Shown: positions 26,939 to 34,772 of the stretch, piece after piece | How the letters are laid out: each line of letters opens with the position of its first letter | Position numbering within the stretch: the stretch's first letter is position 1 | Assembly (NCBI RefSeq): GCF_000381925.1 | Contig: NZ_KB907307.1 | Location: 3,906,001-3,970,000 of the forward strand | Length of the DNA: 64,000 bases | Source: Nocardia sp. BMG111209 | GTDB lineage: Bacteria; Actinomycetota; Actinomycetes; Mycobacteriales; Mycobacteriaceae | Direction of reading: 5' to 3' | Position numbers and translations under genes: made by a program | The notes under the pieces: model-generated | Database searches by the model: none | Told to the model about the DNA's origin: nothing | What the model saw: only the letters and a program-made list of their open reading frames with translations

Positions 26939-27676
26939 TCAGGACTCGTCGGGGGTATGGATGTGCTGCGTGCCGTTCTGGGTGGCATAGACGACACCGC
27001 GTCCGGACGCCCGGTTGACCATCGTCGAGCGTTGCGGTGGTTCGTCGGCGCGGGTGGCCGGCGGCGTGGCGGTGGCATCCGGCGGCGAGACGATCACCGC
27101 ACCGGACAGATGCAGCCACGCGGGCATCGTGGTCTCCTTCTCGGCCACCGCGACCCGATGGAACGTGCGGGGGTCGATGCCGGGATAGCCGTGCCCGATG
27201 GTCTCGTCGTAGAAATGCTGCGACAGCAGCACGGCCACCACCACCGCTTCCGGGGCCTGTGCCAGCGCTTTTCGCACCGGCGCCGCGTCGAGCAACCGCG
27301 CGAGCACCACCAGCGACCGACCGGCCGGCTCATCGGACGGCCCGAGATGGACATCACCGGCGTGCAGCGCCATCCGCACCCGGATCCGTTCCACCGTGGC
27401 CGCCGTCTCGTTGTGGGCTTCCAGCGCGGCCGAGAGCTCCCGCACCATCGGCTGAATCATGCGGAATTTCGAGGTGTCCGCGGGCACGATGACCCGCATA
27501 CCGTCGCCCAGATCCTGACGCAGGCACAATGTCCAGTCGATTCCACTGTGCTCCACCGCATCTCGCAATATCTCGAACAGAACCTCCCGGATCCGCAGCA
27601 GCGCCGTGTTACCTCGCCCCCCGGAACCCTCGATATCGACTGCCAGCATCGCGCGATATTCCTGCTGTCGATTCAT
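26939..27676 (-). CDS. Class III nucleotide-cyclase-like protein with C-terminal tag (module gene D)
   Basis: 245 aa. Residues 8-190 fit the class III adenylyl/guanylyl cyclase fold: AVDIEG with D14, LGDGM with D58 (the two metal-binding Asp positions), RMALHAGDV matching the conserved H-x-G-x-V strand, and LVVLARLLDA aligned with the usual VN-x-AAR helix. There the transition-state Asn is replaced by V123, while R127 is kept; the purine-specifying Lys before GD is also missing. It is therefore either inactive, altered in product, or dependent on a partner. The tag GVVYATQNGTQHIH ends the protein (227-240). It heads the leftward operon and is divergent from a Crp-type regulator. Confidence 0.8.
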   Translation of the reverse strand: MNRQQEYRAMLAVDIEGSGGRGNTALLRIREVLFEILRDAVEHSGIDWTLCLRQDLGDGMRVIVPADTSKFRMIQPMVRELSAALEAHNETAATVERIRVRMALHAGDVHLGPSDEPAGRSLVVLARLLDAAPVRKALAQAPEAVVVAVLLSQHFYDETIGHGYPGIDPRTFHRVAVAEKETTMPAWLHLSGAVIVSPPDATATPPATRADEPPQRSTMVNRASGRGVVYATQNGTQHIHTPDES

Positions 27677-27715
27677 CCGAATCCTCCCGATACTCGGTCG
27701 GCTGTTGACGCTGAC

Positions 27716-27738
27716 GGCAGCATCCCCGCCCTGCTGCC
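27716..27738. promoter_or_regulatory. Dyad in the divergent promoter region of the cyclase-like and Crp genes
   Basis: GGCAGCA (27716-27722) and TGCTGCC (27732-27738) are perfect inverted arms 9 nt apart, in the only shared control region of the two divergent units. TATATT (27756-27761) further on could be a -10 for the rightward gene. The dyad does not match the E. coli CRP consensus. Confidence 0.4.
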
Positions 27739-27849
27739 GATATCGACTATGGACCTATATTCGTCCGAACATCCCGTCGCAGTAGTGGATTCGGGACGTT
27801 GTTCTCGCTCGCTGTAGCGCATGCCGGAGCAGAAGCGCAGACTCTGGTC

Positions 27850-28572
27850 ATGGACAGCGGTACGACGGATACAGCTGAGCAGGAACCGAGAGAAGTCTGG
27901 GATTGGCCCGCGTCGAGCCTGCTCGGTGGCCTCGGGAAGTCCGCGCGAAACCAGTTGCTCACCTTGGGGGTTCGGGTGCGATATCCGGGCGACCGCATCC
28001 TCGTCCGGCAACAGGAGAACACCACCTTCGTATTGGTACTGCTGGACGGCGTGGTCAAGGCGACCGCGCGCGCCCGCGACGGCCGTGAAGTCCTGCTGGC
28101 CGTGCGGATGGGAGGCGATCTGGTGGGCGAATTCGCCGCGATCGATGACCAGCCTCGATCGGCGACGGTCACCACCTGCGGCCCCACGGTCGCCCGGCTG
28201 GCCACCCGAGCCGAATTCCTCGGCTGCCTGGAACGCAATCCGCCGATCGCGCTCGCGGTCAACGAGTCGATCGTCGCCAAGTTGCTGGTGGCCAACGAGC
28301 GCCGCATCGACTTCACCGGCTGTGACGTCCCGACCCGCCTGGCCCGGGTACTGCACCAGATCGCGATGACCTACGGGGAGGCGGTCGGCGCGGGAGCCGT
28401 AATCCGTTGGCCGATAACACAACCGGAGCTCGCCACCTTGTCCGGTGCCGCCGAGCCGTCCGTGCACAAGGCGTTGCGGCGGCTGCGCGAATCCGGTGTC
28501 ATAGCAACCGGTTACCGGACCATCCGGGTGAAGGATCTGGAGCTGTTGAGCAACATCGCGTTCCGCGAGTGA
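27850..28572 (+). CDS. Crp/Fnr-family regulator with cyclic-nucleotide-type pocket (module gene E)
   Basis: 240 aa from ATG at 27850; a TTG at 27799 is an alternative with less natural sequence. The N-terminal cNMP-binding barrel has the phosphate-binding cassette GEFAAIDDQPRSATV, keeping G93-E94 and R103-S104, the residues that hold cyclic phosphate in CAP. A dimer helix follows, then a winged helix at about 185-225 (ITQPELATLSGAAEPSVHKA). This pocket looks functional, unlike the redox Fnr type, which would need an N-terminal Cys cluster. It is divergent from the cyclase-like gene, so a cyclic-nucleotide signal between them is the obvious hypothesis. Confidence 0.88.
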   Translation: MDSGTTDTAEQEPREVWDWPASSLLGGLGKSARNQLLTLGVRVRYPGDRILVRQQENTTFVLVLLDGVVKATARARDGREVLLAVRMGGDLVGEFAAIDDQPRSATVTTCGPTVARLATRAEFLGCLERNPPIALAVNESIVAKLLVANERRIDFTGCDVPTRLARVLHQIAMTYGEAVGAGAVIRWPITQPELATLSGAAEPSVHKALRRLRESGVIATGYRTIRVKDLELLSNIAFRE

Positions 28573-28686
28573 TGCGCAGGGGACAGAAGCAATCGCAGGA
28601 CGGTATCGCGGCCCGGCGGCTGCGTTAGCGTCGGAGCCGAGGGCCGTGAGGGCGGCCGTATCGCTGCCGGCAGGGGGCTGTGTGAC

Positions 28687-30609
28687 ATGGACAGTTGGGA
28701 TCTCGCCATCGCTCCCGCGAACGAGGACACCGCGGTCGCGGTGGCCGAGGCCGGGCGCCTGAGCTTGCCGGTATTCGATGCGGTCCCGATCGATCGGCCC
28801 GGATCCGGCAGCGCGGAGAACCGGATGCACGCGGTCGTCCGGCACGTGGCCACGACGCTGCTCGACAGCCACGGGGGCACCCGGCCGCGCAGTCTGGTGC
28901 TGACCCTGCCGGCGTCGACGCCGGCCACCGAGCTGGACTCGCTGCGGACCGTCACCGCGCAGATCGGCCTTCCGCCACCGCTTTTCGTGCCCGATCCGAT
29001 CGCGGCCGCCCAGCGGTTCCGGGCGGACTACCCGCTGCCCGCCGGTACCGCTGTCCTGGTTCTCGATGTGGGTTACCGGAGCGCGGACAGTGCGATCGTG
29101 CGCAACTCCGCCGGGACGCTCGGGATCGCCGGGTCGCCGACGAGCGGTTCGCGTCTCTCCGGCGCGGCGCTCGACCGGGTGTTCGCCGCACTGATTGCCC
29201 GAGCCGACGGGAAAGCCGCTCGGCCGCAACTCTTTCCGGCCGAGGGGACCGAACCGGAGCTCGACGCGAAGTGGCGCCGGATGGTCACCCAGGGCCGCGA
29301 GCAACTCGTCGCGCGCCCCGCGATCCGCATCGTCGCCGACGAGGCCGGGCACGGGTTCGACATCGCGCACGCCGACTTCGAGTCGGCGTCGGCCGAGGTC
29401 CTGGCGGCCGGCATCGAGGACCTGCGTACCACGATCGACCACGCCGGTGTGGGGCATGGCGAACTCGCCGCGGTCTACCTGGTCGGCGCCTCGAGCCACA
29501 CCCCCGGGCTCGCGAGGCGGATCGGCGAGGCATTCGGCCTGCCGGTCGTCACCGCGGAAAACCCCGGGGCCGCTGTCGTTTCGGGTGCACTGTCCCCGCC
29601 GAGGTCCCTACCCGCCGGAGTGCATGTCGGCACCGGTGAATGGGATACCGCCGCCGTCGGACGGGAACTCATCGCGGTCGCCCGCCGACGCACGCTCCCG
29701 ATGGCCGGCTCGCCGCCGGCCGAGACACCTTTTCCACCTTCGGAATTGCCGTCCGTCTCCACGGAACTCGCGCTGCCGGAGCCGGTTTCGATTGCCGTAG
29801 CGCAGCCGCTCGCTGATCCGCCGCACGTCGACTGTTTCGGTGCTCCACAAGTGACCGAGCCGCTGCGGCAGCGGAGCCTCGAACCGGAGTCGTCCCCCGC
29901 CCGGCCGTGGCCGTCACCGCGGCGAGGTGCACGAGTGAACCTGCCGCTCGCGCTGATCGTCGCGGCGGCAGCGGTGGTGGCCGTCAGCGTAACCGTCGCC
30001 GTGCTCGTCGCCGTGAACCGCGAACAGTCGCCGACGACCGGACCGGTCGCGATGCCTACGCCATTCGCGCGGTCGCAGCTCTCCCCGGTACCGGATTCGG
30101 TCCCGCCGTCCGCCGCGGCAAGACCGACCACCAGGTATGCGCTCCCGCCCGTATCGACGACCCCGGCGCTCCCGCCCACCGATCCGGCGCAGGTCGTCAC
30201 GGCCTACTTCGCAGCGATCAACAGGCACGACTACGCGAGCGCATGGGCCCTGGGCGGTAAGAATCTCGCCTCCAGTTACCCCGATTTCGTCCAGAGCTTC
30301 CGGACCACGGCCGACGACGAAGCATCCGTACACGACGCCGACGCCACCACGGCAGTGATCACTCTCGTGGCGGCCCAGACCGACGCCCCCGAGAACTTTC
30401 GCGGGCACCTACACCGTCGTCAACGGCATCATCGTCGGCGCTCACGTACAGCGCGTCAGCTGATCCGCATTGCCGGTCGGACGAACTCGGTAACCGAGGC
30501 CGCTTACGCGCGGAATCCGTATTACCGCGAAATTACGGATACCCCCGGCAGGTCGATTCAAAACGCTCTGAGCTCGATCGATCCAGGTAGAAAATCTTGC
30601 CGCAATTAA
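28687..30609 (+). CDS. Membrane-anchored Hsp70-like protein, apparently frameshifted near its 3' end (module gene F)
   Basis: 640 aa as read. Residues 1-300 resemble the Hsp70/actin ATPase, but the phosphate loops are degenerate: the first DxGTT-like motif is absent and the second reads VLDVGYRSADS. The late VYLVGASSHTPGLA loop is kept. A Pro-rich linker and one transmembrane helix (about 418-447, LPLALIVAAAAVVAV) lead to an external NTF2-like domain (TAYFAAINRHDYASAWALGG). From residue about 568 the sequence becomes His/Arg-rich nonsense. Removing one base of the CCCCC run at 30386-30390 restores a sensible end, TFAGTYTVVNGIIVG..., stopping at 30463. Either a real mutation or a homopolymer error. 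Confidence 0.75.
   Translation: MDSWDLAIAPANEDTAVAVAEAGRLSLPVFDAVPIDRPGSGSAENRMHAVVRHVATTLLDSHGGTRPRSLVLTLPASTPATELDSLRTVTAQIGLPPPLFVPDPIAAAQRFRADYPLPAGTAVLVLDVGYRSADSAIVRNSAGTLGIAGSPTSGSRLSGAALDRVFAALIARADGKAARPQLFPAEGTEPELDAKWRRMVTQGREQLVARPAIRIVADEAGHGFDIAHADFESASAEVLAAGIEDLRTTIDHAGVGHGELAAVYLVGASSHTPGLARRIGEAFGLPVVTAENPGAAVVSGALSPPRSLPAGVHVGTGEWDTAAVGRELIAVARRRTLPMAGSPPAETPFPPSELPSVSTELALPEPVSIAVAQPLADPPHVDCFGAPQVTEPLRQRSLEPESSPARPWPSPRRGARVNLPLALIVAAAAVVAVSVTVAVLVAVNREQSPTTGPVAMPTPFARSQLSPVPDSVPPSAAARPTTRYALPPVSTTPALPPTDPAQVVTAYFAAINRHDYASAWALGGKNLASSYPDFVQSFRTTADDEASVHDADATTAVITLVAAQTDAPENFRGHLHRRQRHHRRRSRTARQLIRIAGRTNSVTEAAYARNPYYREITDTPGRSIQNALSSIDPGRKSCRN
30386..30463 (+). other. Probable original 3' end of the Hsp70-like gene in the shifted frame
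   Basis: The frame from 30395 reads TFAGTYTVVNGIIVGAHVQR then VS and TGA at 30461-30463. That is an expected beta-strand ending for the NTF2-like domain and has normal codon bias. The open frame actually present runs on to 30609 with atypical composition. Confidence 0.65.
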
Positions 30610-30791
30610 CTTTTCCAGCATGAATATTTGATAGTGGATAACGATATTTTCACACGCTTACGGTCGGCCATCGATGCCGAACCGTTATTTGTGATATCGA
30701 CCCCGGAAAGATGAGAACAGGTTATATTTCAAACACCTGCTGTTACGGCTCGACATCACGTCCCGCCGTTGTTCCCTTTCTGGAGATAACC
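30610..30791. other. AT-rich intergenic region upstream of a secreted-protein gene
   Basis: Unlike the rest of the window this stretch has many A/T runs. It should contain the promoter of the gene at 30792, but I cannot choose a -35/-10 pair with confidence. Confidence 0.4.
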
Positions 30792-31409
30792 ATGAGATCC
30801 ATCTCGTCCATCCTTCGTGCCGGCGTTCTGGCGCCGATGGCGGTCGCCACGGTCTTCTGCCTGGCGGCGCCGGCGAATGCCACGCCCGTCAGCGTGAACT
30901 GGAGCTGCCAGGGCACGGTCTTCGGCATCAGCCAGAACTCGAGTATGTCCACCTCGGTCACCGGCACCGCGCCGAGTTCGGCGGCGTCGGGTTCGGCGGT
31001 GGCCATCACCCTCACACCCGGCTCCTCGTCGGTGCCGAGCTCGGCCTCCGGCTTCACCGTCAACAACATCAGCAACCTGAAGATGACCTTCCCGACCCCG
31101 GCGAATTCGACGCTGGTCTCGGCCTCCGCCTCCGGAGGGACCGTGGCCGGTACCGTCTCCACCTCGGGCGGGAATGTCGTTCTGACCGTGCCGGGTCCGA
31201 TCTCCGGCGGCTCCAGCTTCACCCCGCCGGCGGTGACCATCAACGTCACCGCGGGCACCGCCGGAACACCGATCACCAGCAAGTACGCGGGGACCAGCTA
31301 CGCCAGCCCCGGCATGACCATGACGACCAACGTCGCACTGGTCGGCAACGTGGCGACCTCGTGCTACCCGAACCCGTCCCCGACTCTCACCACCACAACC
31401 GTCAGCTGA
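30792..31409 (+). CDS. Secreted beta-rich protein, unknown function
   Basis: 205 aa from the ATG with GGAGATAACC directly upstream. A Sec signal peptide covers residues 1-35 (RAGVLAPMAVATVFCLAAPANA). The mature part is Ser/Thr/Gly-rich and strongly beta-patterned, with one Cys near each end (NWSCQG and VATSCYPNP), plausibly a disulfide. It resembles the secreted single-domain beta-sandwich proteins common in Nocardia and Streptomyces (possibly the DUF6801 group, uncertain). No catalytic residues are recognisable. Confidence 0.75.
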   Translation: MRSISSILRAGVLAPMAVATVFCLAAPANATPVSVNWSCQGTVFGISQNSSMSTSVTGTAPSSAASGSAVAITLTPGSSSVPSSASGFTVNNISNLKMTFPTPANSTLVSASASGGTVAGTVSTSGGNVVLTVPGPISGGSSFTPPAVTINVTAGTAGTPITSKYAGTSYASPGMTMTTNVALVGNVATSCYPNPSPTLTTTTVS

Positions 31410-31821
31410 GCCGGAGGACAGGCGCCACGGCTTGACGGCAGCCGTGCCGGCGGCCCGTGGTGAACTCGCCTGGGCCGGGTTGTGCCAGCAGCCCGGTCCA
31501 GGTCCCACCCCAGCGGGGCAGGTCGACCACGGTTCCCGACAGTGGTTGCCCCACTTCGGGTTTGATAACTCCGATGAATTATACGATGCACAGTATCGCA
31601 TCGCTCGCCGTGTCGTACAGTGCAGGTCCGGCACAGCCCGCGGTCGCCCCGGCGGCCGCGGCGGTGCCCGTTCGTGATGTCCGGTAGCCGTGGTTCCGGC
31701 TGCCGGCCGACCGATCGACAGGAGCTCGAATGTCCGCTTCGCATGTCCGGCAACCGAGCCCGCCCTGATGGGCGACTTCTGCTGAGCGGTCCGATGTTTC
31801 GAGCGATCGAGGGGAAAACCT
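31410..31821. other. 412-bp stretch without a supported gene
   Basis: Short frames on both strands exist, including a 37-codon one from ATG 31574, but none has a good ribosome site or codon bias. TTGATA at 31562-31567 could be a -35. The 3' part holds the leader of the MarR gene (AGGGGA before the GTG). Confidence 0.4.
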
Positions 31822-32319
31822 GTGTGTCCGAGAACAACCGAACCCGCCCGGATCTCGGTCGAGCTCAAGAGGGCCCGGGAGTTCTACCACGAGACCGCTG
31901 AGGATCTGGTCCGCGAATTGATCAGGGTGCTGGGTGTGAACGAGACCGATCGGCGTGCGCTGGAAATCGTCCTGCTGGAGGACGGAAAGTCCACGACGCC
32001 AGGCATTCTGGCGGAACGGCTCGGCCTCACCGCGGCCGGTGTCACGATCATGCTCAACCGGCTGGAGAAGCAGGGCTACATCGCCCGCTCGCTGCACCCG
32101 ACCGACCGGCGCCGCGTGATCGTGGCGGCCACCGAACTCGCTGCGCATCGCGTCCAGGAACTCGTCGCACCCATGATCGTCGAGAGCTACAAGATGCTGC
32201 TGAGCTGGTACGACTCGACCGAACTCGAGACGATCGCCGACTTCCTCACCCGCGCAGGCGAACTGCAGCAGATCCATCGGCAACGACTGCGCGACCTGGC
32301 CCCGTATCCCAAACCCTGA
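31822..32319 (+). CDS. MarR-family transcriptional regulator
   Basis: 165 aa from a GTG preceded by AGGGGAAAACC. The winged helix runs from about residue 45 to 115: TTPGILAERLGLTAAGVTIM is the recognition region and HPTDRRRVIV the wing. Long terminal helices make the dimer interface. It has no obvious enzyme partner; downstream is the Thr-rich membrane protein on the same strand 191 bp away, upstream a secreted protein. Its target is therefore unknown. Confidence 0.85.
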   Translation: MCPRTTEPARISVELKRAREFYHETAEDLVRELIRVLGVNETDRRALEIVLLEDGKSTTPGILAERLGLTAAGVTIMLNRLEKQGYIARSLHPTDRRRVIVAATELAAHRVQELVAPMIVESYKMLLSWYDSTELETIADFLTRAGELQQIHRQRLRDLAPYPKP

Positions 32320-32510
32320 AACCCTCGATCGCGCGACTCTACTCGAGTTGACCGAAATACGAGGCGCTTCGAGATTCGGCGCCCGAACTCCGCTGTGCGA
32401 GTTCGGAGACGCGGTGTCTGCGCACTGCCGAAATTCACCGATTTCATCAGCCGTGCCGTTCGACGTGCCGCAACCCGCCGGCACCTATCGAGCAAGAAAG
32501 CAGTAGTCCG

Positions 32511-33572
32511 TTGCAATCCGTCGACAACAACGAAGACCCGGTGACCGAGCCGGGGATCAATACCGAATCCGGACCGCGAATTCTGCGGTGGCGCAAGGCC
32601 GTAATGCCGGTGGCCGACCGTTTCCGGCGGCAGATGCCACATGCCGGTATGGCGGCCGCGCTGATGACCACGGCGATCGGAATAACTCTCCTGATCCGCG
32701 CTGATTCGAGCCCGCCGGGACGGGCGAGCTTGGCGGAGGCTTTCCGGGGCGCCACCGTACAAACCTTCGGGTACAACGCGATCCAGAGCCCGTCCGGCGC
32801 GGCGAGCACGACATCCGACGCAATCCCCGTCTCCGCCGATGTTCCGGACACCGGCACGTCCCCCGACACCGCAACCGCTCAGTCGGTCGCCGACACCACC
32901 GATCCCGGCACCGGAACGTCTACCGCCACGGACTCGGCGACACCCACGCCGGCGGATGTGCCGCCGCCCGCGAGCCCGGCGGAAGTGCCGCCCGCGAGCC
33001 CGGCGGTTCCGCCGATGAGCGCGAGTATCGAAGCCACGGCGAGCCTTTCGGTCCAGGCCGTGCCGAGCGTGCCGGATCCGGGCACGATCGTACCGACCGC
33101 GATACCGACGGTGACCGTTTCCGTGGCTCCGACGGATACGTCGACGATCACGGTGACGGCCGACCCGAGCACGGTGACAGTGTCGGCCCTCCCGTCGACC
33201 ATCACCGTTACGTCCGACCCGACGACCACCGCAACGCCGACCACGACAACCACCACCACCACGACATCGACTTCGACTTCGACAAGCACCACCACGACAG
33301 CGCCGACCACCACCACTGCGCCGACCAGCACCACCACAACAGCACCGACGAGCACCACAACCACGACGGTGCCCACAACCACTGCGACAACCACGATTCC
33401 GGCGAGCTCGACCACGCTCTCCAGAACACCGGCATCGTCCACGCCGCCGACGACCACATCGGCACAATCCACGACGACCAAGTCCCCGGCACCGACGAAG
33501 TCGGCGCGTCCGACAACTCCGTCCCTCGCACACCCACCGACCGTCACACCGAAGGTGACGACGACCGGATAG
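32511..33572 (+). CDS. Thr/Pro/Ser-rich surface or secreted protein
   Basis: 353 aa from a TTG with AAGAAAG upstream. A basic N-terminal segment (about 1-45) precedes a hydrophobic helix AAALMTTAIGITLLIRA, consistent with a type II membrane anchor or late signal sequence. The rest is low-complexity, Thr/Ala/Pro/Ser rich, with near-continuous Thr runs at about residues 235-300. Such tails are usually extracellular and often O-mannosylated in actinobacteria. No catalytic domain is seen. The third positions stay C-rich, so it is coding rather than simple repeat DNA. Confidence 0.65.
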   Translation: MQSVDNNEDPVTEPGINTESGPRILRWRKAVMPVADRFRRQMPHAGMAAALMTTAIGITLLIRADSSPPGRASLAEAFRGATVQTFGYNAIQSPSGAASTTSDAIPVSADVPDTGTSPDTATAQSVADTTDPGTGTSTATDSATPTPADVPPPASPAEVPPASPAVPPMSASIEATASLSVQAVPSVPDPGTIVPTAIPTVTVSVAPTDTSTITVTADPSTVTVSALPSTITVTSDPTTTATPTTTTTTTTTSTSTSTSTTTTAPTTTTAPTSTTTTAPTSTTTTTVPTTTATTTIPASSTTLSRTPASSTPPTTTSAQSTTTKSPAPTKSARPTTPSLAHPPTVTPKVTTTG

Positions 33573-33690
33573 GCGCCGATCCGGATTTCTCACCACGGCT
33601 CGGTGGTTACCCACAGTTCCCAATTGTGTGGTGCCACCGAATATTTTCGTTGAACTCGGAAGGCGCGCGAATTCGACCATAGTCCCCGGT

Positions 33691-34647
33691 ATGACAGATC
33701 GAACTCGCCGATGGACCGCGCTGGCCGCCGGTGCCCTCGCTGCCGCCGTACTTCACGGCGGTTTCGCCACAACCGCTCAGGCCGACCCGCCCCCGGCGAC
33801 GCCCTACCCGGTTCCCGACCATTTCCTCCTCGACGCGATCGGTGGCGCGTTGCAGGGCGGCGCCGCGAGTCCGCCCGGAACGAACGACTGGTCGTGCCAC
33901 CCGTCGCCCCGGCATCCCGAACCGGTGATTCTCGTCCACGGCCTGCTCGCCAACCGCAACGACAATTGGCAGACCTACGGGCCGCTGCTGGCGAACAACG
34001 GCTACTGCGTCTACGCCCTCACCTACGGCGCACCCGGCGGCGATCCCATGGGGCTGCTCGGCGGCCTGACCTCGATGGAGAGCAGCTCCCGAACCCTGGA
34101 CGGCTTCGTCGACCGGGTACGCCAGGCGACCGGCGCCACCAAGGTCGACCTCGTCGGACATTCCGAGGGCGCCACCATGCCGTACTGGTATGTCAAGGTG
34201 GGCCACGGCTCCGACAAGGTCGCGAAGATGATCGGACTCGCTCCCCTCGTGCACGGCAGCGGTGGTTCCGCGCTCGCCGACACCGGTTCGAGCACCGGCT
34301 CCGCCGACCAGCCCGCCCCCGTGGAGTTTCTCGCCACCTCGGCATTCATGCGGCAGCTCAACGACGGCGGGATAACCGTGCCGGGTGTCGCCTACACCCA
34401 GATCGTCACCCGCTACGACGAAGTGGTCGTCCCGTACACCATCGGCCTCGTCCACGAACCGAACGCGACCAATTTCATCGTGCAGGACCAATGCCCGCAG
34501 GACTTCGCCGACCACCTCTCCATCAACTCCGATCCGGTGGCCGCCCGCGACGTCCTCAATGCCCTCGATCCGGACAATCCGATGCCCGTCGAATGCACCT
34601 TGGTCCTGCCCGCGATAGGAGTCGTATCCAGCGGATCGGGCAGCTGA
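33691..34647 (+). CDS. Secreted alpha/beta-hydrolase, class 2 lipase/esterase
   Basis: 318 aa from ATG at 33691; CATAGT at 33678-33683 lies 7 nt before it and would give a leaderless transcript. A signal peptide occupies residues 1-33 (WTALAAGALAAAVLHGG, then AQA). The oxyanion region is PVILVHGLLANRNDNW, and the nucleophile elbow GHSEGA is in VDLVGHSEGATMPY. D and H candidates are in TRYDEVVVPY and DFADHLSI. Two Cys pairs (WSCHP, YCVY, DQCPQ, VECTL) suggest disulfides. It probably hydrolyses extracellular esters or lipids. Confidence 0.88.
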   Translation: MTDRTRRWTALAAGALAAAVLHGGFATTAQADPPPATPYPVPDHFLLDAIGGALQGGAASPPGTNDWSCHPSPRHPEPVILVHGLLANRNDNWQTYGPLLANNGYCVYALTYGAPGGDPMGLLGGLTSMESSSRTLDGFVDRVRQATGATKVDLVGHSEGATMPYWYVKVGHGSDKVAKMIGLAPLVHGSGGSALADTGSSTGSADQPAPVEFLATSAFMRQLNDGGITVPGVAYTQIVTRYDEVVVPYTIGLVHEPNATNFIVQDQCPQDFADHLSINSDPVAARDVLNALDPDNPMPVECTLVLPAIGVVSSGSGS

Positions 34648-34721
34648 GAAGTTGCCCGCGAGCGCCCTCCGCCGGCACTTCTCCCTCGGCAGCCCACGCC
34701 CCCAGCGCATAAACTCTCGCT

Positions 34722-34739
34722 GGCCCGCTCCTGCGGGCC
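34722..34739 (+). terminator. Short hairpin downstream of the lipase gene
   Basis: GGCCCGC-TCCT-GCGGGCC is a perfect 7-bp stem with a 4-nt loop in the 125-bp gap between the lipase and glycosyltransferase genes. It could terminate the lipase message. No U-tract follows. Confidence 0.35.
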
Positions 34740-34772
34740 CGGTGGCCGCACCGGCGGGAGAGGACAGGCCGT

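Noticed and set aside
31574..31687. 37-codon frame upstream of the marR gene
   Set aside because: Ala/Pro/Val-rich with no ribosome site; could be a leader peptide but nothing supports it.
33230..33370. Repeat-like ACC-rich DNA
   Set aside because: It is Thr-codon low complexity inside an open reading frame, not a tandem repeat or CRISPR array.
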